Part shown: one piece after another, positions 47,112 to 56,888 of the stretch
How the letters are laid out: each line of letters begins with the position of its first letter
Numbering within the stretch: position 1 is the stretch's first letter
Assembly: GCA_900642245.1 (NCBI GenBank)
Contig: CAAAJI010000044.1
Span: 30,999 to 94,998, forward strand
From: Fragilaria radians
Lineage: Eukaryota; Bacillariophyta; Fragilariophyceae; Fragilariales; Fragilariaceae
Length of the DNA: 64,000 nt
Direction of reading: 5' to 3'
The notes under the pieces: generated by a model
Database searches by the model: none
What the model was told of the DNA's origin: nothing
Seen by the model: only the letters and a program-made list of their open reading frames with translations
Position numbers and translations under genes: made by a program

Positions 47112-48720
47112 GACTAGAAGTCATAGGTCAAAATATGTTGTCGTCACTTGGGACGAGTTAAAATCCTATCATGACTTGGAGATAATCTTCTATGTTGAGA
47201 AAAGAGTGCATCAACAGTCTAAATTCGCAGCAAACTAGTAGGTAGATATCTTAAACAGTTTTCCTTCCTAAACTTTGATGTGAGTAACTTTGAGATGAAT
47301 ATTTTCTTTGAAACATTTGTTTTTCAACTCTAGTTTAGTTGTGAATGAACTACTTTTGGAATTCAATGAAGAAGATGATGCCAACGCTTATGTTTATTGT
47401 CTTTATTCTTCCATGTTGAAAGTAGATATCAATTGAGAATATCGACGTTATGTCGCACCTTGTGATTAGCACAAAAAATGGTTGTTCGACATGACATAGC
47501 AAGATGTATAGGAAAAACTGCAGTTCTTAACCAGGATGTTCATTGCATCTGTAAAGGCTAAGTCCACAAGAAACGTAATTTGTTAAACTGCGTTATCGTG
47601 CTTGTCTCAGTGATGAAAAGAATCGAAGGCGAAGTTCAACGTTTCCAACAACAAGGCGTGTACTATGATAGCCCTGGGCTACCATCAGGTGCTGGAGCTA
47701 TAGCCACTGGGTTGAGCTACTATGTGGTGTACCAAAGATTAAGAACTGTTTGTTCAGTCATTTATTTATTTGTAAAGGACTTGAAATATGACAAATCAAT
47801 CTCATGACGAATATCCTTATTTATGATTTCCTTAACCAACATTTGGTGTACGATACTTGTGTATTGTGCAAAATACTAATATAAGATAAAGCCTGGATGA
47901 AAGGACGATGTTGAAAAAAAAACTTATGGCATCAACGAGGAATAAATAGCCAAAGCTAATATGAAAAAAAGTAATTTGGATGTAAATTGTAAGTAACAGA
48001 GAAATTTCCTATCAAATCCACTTAGAAGAGTGAGCAAGTCTTCAATTACACTTTTTCTCAGCATATCTTCAGCTTTCACACCTCAAACTCCTATGAAAAT
48101 CACGAATTGAATTAATGAGATGATTCGAAAAGGTGCTGCGTGGTAGATGTAAGCAACACAATTGCCGCCTGCTTACTCTTAACCTAATACAAAATTATTC
48201 CACAATACAGTCAACCAAGGAAATGGCGACTGACCTAGTGAAAAGTAAAGGGAAGCCCCCTACCACAGAGTTAGTTAACACTAGATAACAATGCATAGGT
48301 TTAAATTTGACAACTAATACACTTACCTCACCTTTTGTATCCATTAAGGCTTCTAAAGCTTAATTTTGACATTGGACCACAATCTGCAACATACCCAAAG
48401 TGCAAAAAATTAAACTGTTTTGATTTTGCACAGCAGTGTATATCACTATTTTCGAGCGTCAAACTATCCATATTCCCAACATAGAGTATTAATTGGAAGT
48501 CCGGATTGAGGAATACAAACATTTATCTTAAACTTTATCATTGTTCGTATCCTAAATCAAAACATGTTCTTCATGGCAGGAAGCATTGTCTTCATATGTT
48601 GTAATTGGGGACTCCCTGTGCTCGTTCTAATTGCAATTGTGTCCTGGATTAGCATGGTGAAAAAGTTACGAGAATAATCTTAGAAGTAATAAGTCTTCAT
48701 ATGGCTAACTAGCATGTATG
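47112..48720. other. Intergenic region
   Basis: About 1.6 kb. The only longer frame, 47580-47807 (plus), lacks an ATG and matches nothing I know. A 3'-terminal exon of the adaptin gene could lie near 47111 but was not found. Confidence 0.45.
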
Positions 48721-50381
48721 CTAGAGTGATAGAATTGACTGTTTGGTTGCAAAAGCTTTAAGCGCCGGAATGACATAGACACAAACCAGCCAACTGTAGG
48801 GGGCGCTCCATATGAAACTATCAACTCGATCCATGATACCACCATGTTCCGGAATCAAGTCACCAAAGTCTTTCAATCCCGCATCTCGTTTCAGCATAGA
48901 TGCAGTCAAATCCCCAATCAATCCCAAAAGTGCCAATAAACATCCATGGATGGTTCCTGTCACGAGCCAGTAAGGCCATTTTTGTACCCAGGCACCTAGG
49001 ATTGCGAGTCCCATCGATACGACACAACCACCCATGAATCCCTCCACGGTCTTATTGGGACTTGTCGCTCCTGCTGCGGGGAAGATAGTTCCAAGTTTGG
49101 TGGTACCGTGAGAACGCCCGACGAAGTAGGCACCAACGTCAGCAAAGGCTAGACATAGCCACGTCCAAAAGATGAAGATAGATCCCTGTGTAATTGGGAG
49201 GTGGATGGCTTGGGGGATGAAACTTGGAAGGGTTTCTGCTTGACTTCCAAGAAATTTGAGCATGGGTCCCGTGATGGGTGCCAATCGTGTGGGTTCCTTG
49301 AATACACCATAGAGTCGTGTTCGGACCCAAAAGGATGGGACATACCCAAGATAAAACATTCCAGTGAAGGTAGTTGCAATTTCTGGGATGGATGTGACCT
49401 GTCTTCGCATAGTTAAGAACCAAATCATGGACCAAAGTCCAAACATGGGGAGACAAATCTGATGTAAGTTGGGAGCAAAGAGAGCCTAAAGATGCCAATG
49501 TAAATCGTAAGTAAGTAAGTGTGTGTGTGATGAAAGACACAATAATGTCAGTAATATGTAACTTTGTAATTAAGCAACAATGATGGATATATACAAAACT
49601 TACAGTTAGGAACATGGAACACGCACCCACAACTGATATTTTTCGTGCGGGGTAAACTCCTGTATTAATGACCATACGATAATACTCGAGTTGTCCCAAG
49701 ATTGTCATAAGGGTAAAGATACCCGTAAAGATCCAATTTCCAGAAAAGACCCAACAAGCAACAAAGAAACCCATGGTTGCACCAAATAGAATGGATCTTC
49801 GTTTTCGTTCTGGTTTGAATATTTTTGATTTTCAATTTTTGATTCTTCTTTAAATTCTTCTTTAATGATAAGGACTCGGCATCTGTAGTAGTTTGTTGTT
49901 GTTGCGTTGTGACCATTTGTAACAACATTTCCCGACAAGCTTCCAATAACCTTTCTCTCGCTAACAATGAGTCACCAGTTGGAAATGTAAGATATTCTTC
50001 TTCTTTCATTAGATTCTGAATAGCACGTATAGCTTCAGCTGCTTTATCTTGAGATATTCGTTTTCTAGCGTCAGTACTCGTCTCGAACCATAATCGTGTG
50101 ACATAATTCCAATAAATTCGAAAAGGCTTCCTGGCCAGATATCGAAAACCACTGCGTTTGGTGAGACTTTTTGAATTATTATTATTGGATATCCTTGTAA
50201 GTTCCTCCTCCTCTTGTACGTATAGTTCGGAAGTGGATGTGGCAGGGGGTGAAACATATCGACTGGAGGAGAAAGACGACGTCTTGGATGCCATCAATTG
50301 TGGAATCCTCAAGCCATGGATATGCCATGACAAGAGAAGAAACGCAAGGCAATGCCTTGCCAGAAGCATTGTCTTCTTCAT
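48721..50381 (-). CDS. cdsA: CDP-diacylglycerol synthase (phosphatidate cytidylyltransferase)
   Basis: It makes CDP-diacylglycerol from phosphatidate and CTP in membranes. On the minus strand, the first exon starts at ATG 50381 (MKKTMLLARH…, signal-like hydrophobic start, then a Ser-rich stretch). The middle exon runs from ~49809 to 49604 (RSILFGATMGFFVACWVFSG…) and the last exon from 49485 to 48721, joined by a clear 118-nt GT-AG intron (…FLT|ALFAPNL…). Several transmembrane helices and the family signature SMLKRDAGLKDFGDLIPEHGG followed by DRVDS identify it as the bacterial/plastid CdsA type. The exon 1/2 junction between 49800 and 49960 is unresolved. The lysine-rich low-complexity end of exon 1 and the frame of exon 2 differ by one base, with several poor splice choices. 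The presequence hints at a plastid or ER location. Confidence 0.8.
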
Positions 50382-50750
50382 AATTCGTTATTGTGTGAGT
50401 TTCTGTAACATAAATCCATCCATCCAACAGTTTTTTTTGTTCTTCGCAACAATGGTGTACGATTGACGAGTGACAACCTCCATACACCTCACGAGGTCTT
50501 TTTGACATCCTGTAATTTTGATGACGATATAGGTTCAAATAAATCTCTACACGTGGAGTGTCAAGGTGTATACTGTATACCAATGTTTAGTAGTCGATAA
50601 ATCTAGCCCTCCTAAAATAATTAAGTTACCGTTACTGTGACCATCTGGAATCAATTGAAAAGGGTGTACGACTCTGATGACAACAGTTCTTGATTCCATC
50701 CTCGATTGGAATATTTCGTTTGTTTGGAAAAAGAGGATATCCAAAAGGAT
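50382..50750. other. Short intergenic spacer
   Basis: Between two co-oriented minus-strand genes; a promoter for the CDP-DAG synthase gene is expected. No other feature seen. Confidence 0.4.
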
Positions 50751-51365
50751 TTACTTCAAAAATCGCTTTGGTATACTTAGAATGAATTTTGGTATCCGAA
50801 AGAAAAGTGTAAGCAGTGTTAGTCTTATCGTCATGCCCAAATGAAAGAAAAGACTACCCTGTACATCTTGTAGGGGATCCACCCAATCATCATCGTCGTC
50901 GTCATCACCCCGAACAACTTTTCGACCCTTCATGGGTGGTTTCTTTTCTTGAAATTTCCCAACACTCTTTAATTGATTCTCAACTTCGACTATTTCTTCC
51001 TCAAGATTCTCAATTAATTGATCACGCTTCTTCAATTGATTTTGTACTTCGTCTAGCTCCATGTTGAGTGTCGATACTTTGTTTTCCAATACGGTTATTT
51101 TTTGATACGCCTCACGCAAATCCCCATCTGTAACGTCCAACTGCGATTCCAAATCTTGAATGACACGATCTTGCTTTTCAACCATGGATTGTAGTAACAA
51201 GGCAGAATCATCATCATAGCCACCACCACCACTATCTTGTGAAATCATACCAATGATATTCAATTGACTTTTTCGTTGAATATTCCCGCGAGTCTGCCGA
51301 TGTGGTACCGTAAAGGCTATCGAGGAAGGAAGTATAACAAAACAAATCCATAACGCTGCAATCAT
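50751..51365 (-). CDS. Coiled-coil, single-helix plastid-type protein
   Basis: Single exon, 204 aa, ATG at 51365. I do not recognise a family. The N-terminus is a signal peptide ending in SIAF|TVP, resembling the diatom ASAFAP plastid-import motif. Residues ~55-135 form an unbroken heptad-rich coiled coil (MVEKQDRVIQDLESQL…LIENLEEEIVEVENQL). A basic stretch (PPMKGRKVVRG) and a 7-Asp run precede a hydrophobic helix (FFHLGMTIRLTLLTLFF) and a basic C-terminus (IPKFILSIPKRFLK). It could tether plastid-envelope or thylakoid complexes; this is inference. It is upstream of and co-oriented with the CDP-DAG synthase gene. Confidence 0.7.
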   Translation of the reverse strand: MIAALWICFVILPSSIAFTVPHRQTRGNIQRKSQLNIIGMISQDSGGGGYDDDSALLLQSMVEKQDRVIQDLESQLDVTDGDLREAYQKITVLENKVSTLNMELDEVQNQLKKRDQLIENLEEEIVEVENQLKSVGKFQEKKPPMKGRKVVRGDDDDDDDWVDPLQDVQGSLFFHLGMTIRLTLLTLFFRIPKFILSIPKRFLK

Positions 51366-51594
51366 GGTGACACCAAGCGGCTCGTTCTATGATGTTTGAG
51401 AACGATTTGTCAAACTTTTGTTTGTCGGACCGACAGTCAGACCGATTTTTCGGAACTGGTTAATCAAACATAAAACTTTTCGTATATTCTTACATTCTTG
51501 TGGTAGTTAAACTTTACATCATCTTGATATTCTCAAATCATATGTTACGATGACACAGAAAGAACTGCTCAGCTTCTCCTTGTGCCTACTTCAA
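51366..51594. other. Short spacer
   Basis: No gene seen; the left LTR-like copy of the copia element starts at about 51595. Confidence 0.4.
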
Positions 51595-51741
51595 CTTTTT
51601 CTTTGGTATATAACTGGTAAAAATACACTACCTACTTGTATGGACAAAGGGATACATAAACTGTTGCAGAAGCCGTCAGCAAATATTGGATATGGGGTAT
51701 AGATCTAAACTTTAATGTAATGTATGTTTCATAGATCCAGT
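51595..51741 (-). repeat. Left LTR-like copy of a copia element
   Basis: Matches 54104-54259 in direct orientation over ~150 bp (TTTTCTTTGGTATATAA … TGTTTCATAGATCCAG), with substitutions and small indels. The outer boundary is not precisely defined. Confidence 0.65.
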
Positions 51742-54103
51742 TTTCGTCATCATGACTGGTGAAAAATTTGCTGTGAAGGCACTTTCAGGAGCATCAGTTG
51801 AGACACTAATCTTATGCGATGGGGTCCACATCTCTTTTCTAAAGTACTTTCCGTTCCATTAGGATTATTGACTTATCCATGTCCTCCCATACCTCTCTTC
51901 CTCCATGCTTTCAAATTCTTCTTCTATGGCTGATCTCCATCCTTCTGTTTCTTGAAGTTCTTCATTATACCATGCTCCTTTGAAATGTTTAGATTCTAAG
52001 GCATCAGACAAGATTGCTGCTGATAGACCATATTCTTCATCTTCCACTCTCATTCCCGTTGCTTTCTGACGTTCCCTGAGCATTTTTCCTGTCCATTTGA
52101 AGTCTCGTGATTCTACAATCTTCTTTGTCTTGGTGTTGAATAGCCTGAAAGTATCGTGATGGTGAAATTCTGGATATCCCATAAATCTCCTCTGTTGTTG
52201 CGCTTGTCTTTCCACCCTGATTGAACTGTTATGAAACATTTTTTTCCAAAAGTTCTTGATCCCTTAGCTGTTGCCTTCCTTTCCGTGGAATTCTTTACAT
52301 GGCGATTAAGTTGAGTACCACAGTTAGTACACTCGGTCCAAAATCCAAGTTGGCCTTCTTCATCAAGATCAGCTTGATTAAGCATTGCTCTTGGTCTTCC
52401 CCACAATGTTGCAAAGGTTCTTTCTTCCTTCTTGTGGATTTCCAGGGTCTGCAAATTCAAAATTGATGTGTAGTCCCTTTTTTTCAATTCCTTTTTCAGA
52501 GCTTCATCTTCTCATGTGTTATCACAACGCAAATATTTAACCATTGTGGCCTCTGTTGCTGTCAGCTTTTCAATTTATTACATCATTTCTCTTGTTACTT
52601 TTCTCTTTCTACAAAGAAAATAACTCTACAGCATACTGTAAGCGTTGTCTATGATGAGTAACCAGTTTTCTAATCCTTCAAAACTAATGTAGCACCAGAT
52701 TTTTTGGATCTGTTGCGACTGATCTCTTTAGACCTTTCTTTTTTCCTTTTCCCAATTGTCATTCTTTACATTCCTTCCAAGCTACAGTTATCTGGCCTTT
52801 TCCTCTTCTCCATACATGTATTTTCCCATTAGACTGCTTCCTTCAATGTATTTCAATTCCAGATTGATGTCCCCTTCCTTAACGTTCATTCTATTGCCTT
52901 CTGATTTCAGCTTGACGCCATCCTTTTAACTTTTCCCCAATGAAAGTATAATTTCCGCCATAATCCTGGAACATATCTTTCATCCTTCAGAGTTAATGTG
53001 TTCTCTTCTCCTTATGAGTCTCTGTTCTTAACTTTCAGTTTTCTGACTTTACTGCTCATGGATTGTCTCCCTTTCCAAATACAATGTGTTGGTTTGTTTT
53101 CTTGATGTTGTGGAGTCCCTCTTCGGTCTAGTTACACCTGAGTCTCCGATCCCTATGGTTTCATCACATTTGACGGTTTCTGACGCCATCAGCACTTCCA
53201 ATTGTTGTTTTTGCTCGCCTTGTCTTGATTTGGAGTCACGTTGTCTCTCTTTGGCGTGTCCTATGTATTTGCAGTAGGTGCATCTTACTTTTTTCTTTTC
53301 TGATGCTTTGTCTTTGCAGTTGGCTGATTTGTGTCGTTTTTCTGCACGATCTTCAGTTATATTTGAATTGAAACTTGTCTTTGTGAATTAGTGCCTTCCC
53401 CCATTGGTCACTTGTCTTCTGGCTTGATCTTCCCGATTGACACTTTTTCATTCTGTTGACCTTTGCCCTCAATTTGTTTTTGAGTCTTTCAATATCTGCC
53501 ATGATATCATTGTTAATATTAGTTTCTAAACTTTTAAATGGTGCTCATATATTCTCTTGGGAAGTTAATTACTATGTGGATAACCATGTCAAAGTCAGAA
53601 ACGTGATGATTCATTCCATCTAGAAGTCTTCAAGGAAGTTGAAGTTTGCTAACTCACTCGTTTGGGTCCTTGTCTGCCTTTTTACGGATGTACGTTTGAA
53701 TTCTTTCTTCAAGGACACAAGGTTGCTTGTTGTTTTTGCTTCAAATTTCTGATGCAGCACTATCCAAGCAAGTCCTGCATCTCCTTCCGGCTATTTCTCT
53801 TTTTTTGACCCATCTATGATGTTACAACATATATCTTCTTGGCAGCCTATCAGCAACTCGTTGTATGTCAGCTCATTCAATATTTTGCATCCGAAATATC
53901 CTTCCAATCATCTATATATTTGGCTCAATTTGTCTCACAGCAGACCCTTGTTGTAGCCTCTTGGACTTACTTTTGAAAGAAAGTGTTTTGACCATTTGAT
54001 ACATTTTTCTTTCATCATATTCAATTTGGAGGTCTTGTTGATAAGATCCAGGGCTGATTGCTACCTTCAAGATTTTTTCTAGATTTTTTCTAAACTTGTT
54101 AAA
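51742..54103 (-). mobile_element. Ty1/copia internal region, decayed and internally deleted
   Basis: Minus-strand reading from right to left: a gag domain (…AWIVLHQKFEAKTTSNLVSLKKEFKR… near 53830-53650) and a middle part without clear frames. Then comes an integrase core (KYLRCDNT-TGA-EDEALKKE near 52520, ERTFATLWGRPRAMLNQADLDEEGQ 52300-52430) and the C-terminal integrase block with a short RT start (TKTKKIVESRDFKWTGKM … EEEFESMEEE, 51865-52180). The LTR-like copies at both ends show this is one element, but RT and RNase H are missing between 51865 and the left LTR. Numerous stops and frameshifts confirm it is dead. The gag identity rests on the residue pattern, which is typical of diatom copia. 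Confidence 0.75.
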
Positions 54104-54259
54104 CGTTTTCTTTGGTATATAAATGTAAATGAATCATTGCCTACTTGCATGGTCGAAGGGTCTTTGTACATAAAAGCTGCAGAATTTGTCAACAACAATA
54201 AATATTGGATATGTGGTAAAGATCTAAACTTTGGTGTAGTGAATGTTTCATAGATCCAG
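54104..54259 (-). repeat. Right LTR-like copy of a copia element
   Basis: Direct counterpart of 51595-51741. In the minus orientation this is the 5' LTR; the gag sequence follows it. Confidence 0.65.
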
Positions 54260-54601
54260 ATACATGATATCTGAAGATTGTATCTCAAGATCTAAAGAAT
54301 CAGTTCAGTCAACTTGGGTGTCTTGATGCAGTCTCTCTCTAACAGCTTGATCCATGTAGCCATATGCAAGTTGATGCAGTTTGTTCAGATGAAATTATCC
54401 AGATGCTTTTGCATGTCATTACGTGATGATGCACTACAACTTGTCTCAGACAATTTGTGTGTGTCAACAATTCAATGTGAACTCTGAAGATCTTGACCAA
54501 ATTGTGAACAGGTATTTGTCTCTTGGATCATTCTTTAGGATGGAAGAACGAAGCGGTTTTCCAATCTTCCGATGACCTAAATGAAAAAACAAAATTGTGC
54601 T
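54260..54601. other. Spacer left of the duplicated upstream segments
   Basis: No gene seen; AT-rich region between the copia right LTR and the duplicated segments. Confidence 0.35.
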
Positions 54602-54897
54602 CCTTCACTTTGTTTGACGAGTTTCCACCGCCCACTTGGTTTCTGCAGCAGTACCCGTAGTGTTTTGGACAGACAATCTTCCGATTTCCTTTTGATTAAG
54701 AGTATACGTCTTCAACAGGTCAGTTGGAACACAGAAAAAACACAATTGTGGAGCAACATATATATAGAAAAATTCCCTTTATTGAATAAAAAGTGAAATG
54801 AAAACTGAAAAAGTTAAATGTACTCATAAACACTTTGTTTGACGAGTTTCCACCACCCACTTGGTTCCTACTGCAGTACTAGTGTTTTGGACAGACG
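54602..54897. repeat. Direct ~60-bp repeat pair upstream of the MFS gene
   Basis: A segment (TTTGTTTGACGAGTTTCCACC(G/A)CCCACTTGGTT … GTAGTGTTTTGGACAGAC) occurs at about 54605-54673 and again at about 54835-54897, in the same orientation, 230 bp apart. The promoter region of the transporter at 55266 includes or follows these copies. Whether they regulate it is unknown. Confidence 0.7.
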
Positions 54898-55265
54898 GAG
54901 AGACGACATTCGAATTCCTTTCCAAACGGGAGACTAGGTTTTCGAATAACGGAAAGATTTGGGAATAACCTTCGACTCCATTCAACGGAATTCAACGGTA
55001 AAGAATACCTGGAAATTTAGGAAGTAGGGATTCAACTCAACGGATGATAAGCACGCACTTGTATTCCAATTCGCCCATTTTAATTTTCATGTGAATCGAT
55101 AGGGAAGCAGTAGTAAGTAGATAGTAGTAGTAGTTCGGTTTCGCAGGTTCGCAGATCTCCCCGCGCGTTTTGTCTTTGCTCTCATTTGTTCGGCAGAGAC
55201 TCTCTATCTCTTTGTCAAACGGAGACGAGAAAATACCCCACCAGAAAAAACTTTTTTTTATTAGT

Positions 55266-56888
55266 ATGTTGAACTCAGCCATTGCAGAAGAAACAGGTGC
55301 AGCCAAATCAACTCGTGCCACCACATCCTTGAGATGGGCAGCATTGTTTTTGGGAGAACTTCGAGATGGTTTAACAATGGTACGTATTTTGGGTAGCCCT
55401 GAATGCATTTCCTTTCATCTTCCACTCATTTTGGTGGCTCAAATGATTGTTGTTTCAATATCCTCTCGACTTTTTGTTCTCCAACAGATTAATATGCAAA
55501 GTGCGTTTTTGATGGTATCCAAGAATTATTCGGAGAAGCAAGTTGGTATTCTATTCTTCGTCTTTGGCCTTTCTCAGTTCTTATTTCAGACGCCTAGTGG
55601 ATATTTGATGGATTATAGCGATAAAAAGATCCTATGGCTGTCTCTAGCTGCTTTGTCGACTACCTTCTTAACCATCGTGACTGCTGTATTTGCACAAGAA
55701 GGAGGTGCGAATCTTGGTCTCATGGTCTTTGTAAAGTTTCTTCAGGGAGCTGTCACTGCGCTTATTCCTCCTGGTTTGAATAGCATTACACAGGGTATCG
55801 TTGGAGCAGTTGGCATGACAGAACAAGTCAGTTCCAATGAAATGATGAATCATCTTGGGACTGCCATTATGGTTCTGAGCGGTTCTATCATTGCTTATGC
55901 CATGTTCCCCTCTATTGGAATTCTCTTTGTGGTGAGTCCAATTGGATGTATCGGAGTTTTGTGGTTTCTAGCACAGATCCGTCCAAGCGATATCGATCAT
56001 GCCGCGGCCCGTGGATTGACACTAGAAGCCTCATCGCCTGGAACCAATGCTGTGGAAAGTGGTGCGTATCAACCACCACCGAAGGATAATATTAACACTA
56101 ATCCCAGTTTCATATTTGGATTTGGAAATAATGATACCACTTCCACGGACAGTGGCTTGAAAGCAGACACTCCACTTCGAATCTTACGAGATCCCGTCTT
56201 GTTAACTTTTATTCTTATCGTGTTTTTGTTCCATACTGCAAATGGTACAGTTCTTCCACTTGTCATGCAGAGTCTTGCAATCGGGAATGGAAGAAGTGGT
56301 ATACTTCTAAGTGGATTATGCATCATCGTCGCTCAAGTATTCATGGTGATGAGTGCCAAGATTTGTGGAACCTATTCAGGAAAATTTGGGCGAAAAACGT
56401 TGTTCTTAATTGGACTTTTCTCCGTACCCTTACGCTGCTTAATACTCTATTTCCTTCTACAAATCCGCGGCGATGGTGACGCGTCCGTATGGCTGCAAGT
56501 TCTCATACTGTCGACCCAAATTTTGGACGGTGTGGGAGCTGGAACATTTGGAACCATGTACATTTTAGTTACCAGTGATATTAGTGGAGGAACTGGACGT
56601 TTCAGCCTCACTCTCGGGTTAACCACCGCAGCCATGTCCATTGGTGGAACAATTTCAGGATATCTTGGCGAAGCCATTGCAGAAGACCTGGGTTATCAAA
56701 AGGCTTTCTTTATTCTCATGTTCATGTCTCTTGTTCCTGCCTTGTTATATTTCTTCTTCATGCCGGAAACTCTGGCGCTCCTTGCACAGAAATCTGGAAA
56801 TCCCAAGGTCATGACAAGTATTCAGGAGGATTCTGAAGGTGAAGTTCAGCATACGTCAGCAGGAGCCGCTTATGTAGAAATGACGTGA
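55266..56888 (+). CDS. Major facilitator superfamily transporter
   Basis: Two exons (55266-55379 and 55488-56888) with a 108-nt intron (GTACGT … CAACAG), a multiple of three with no stop, so the intron can be read through in frame. The spliced product is 504 aa. The joined sequence …ELRDGLTM|INMQSAFLMV… reads better than the 36-residue insert. ATG 55266 is the first in frame. Multiple hydrophobic helices, MFS motif A in the first half (GYLMDYSDKK) and again in the second half (GKFGRKTLF) support MFS with ~12 helices. The substrate is unknown. A long polar loop (~residues 235-300) separates the two halves, and the C-terminus is acidic. Confidence 0.8.
   Translation: MLNSAIAEETGAAKSTRATTSLRWAALFLGELRDGLTMVRILGSPECISFHLPLILVAQMIVVSISSRLFVLQQINMQSAFLMVSKNYSEKQVGILFFVFGLSQFLFQTPSGYLMDYSDKKILWLSLAALSTTFLTIVTAVFAQEGGANLGLMVFVKFLQGAVTALIPPGLNSITQGIVGAVGMTEQVSSNEMMNHLGTAIMVLSGSIIAYAMFPSIGILFVVSPIGCIGVLWFLAQIRPSDIDHAAARGLTLEASSPGTNAVESGAYQPPPKDNINTNPSFIFGFGNNDTTSTDSGLKADTPLRILRDPVLLTFILIVFLFHTANGTVLPLVMQSLAIGNGRSGILLSGLCIIVAQVFMVMSAKICGTYSGKFGRKTLFLIGLFSVPLRCLILYFLLQIRGDGDASVWLQVLILSTQILDGVGAGTFGTMYILVTSDISGGTGRFSLTLGLTTAAMSIGGTISGYLGEAIAEDLGYQKAFFILMFMSLVPALLYFFFMPETLALLAQKSGNPKVMTSIQEDSEGEVQHTSAGAAYVEMT

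Noticed and set aside
47580..47807. 75-codon plus-strand frame with a Gln/Tyr-rich start
   Set aside because: Lacks an ATG and splice context; nothing supports a gene.
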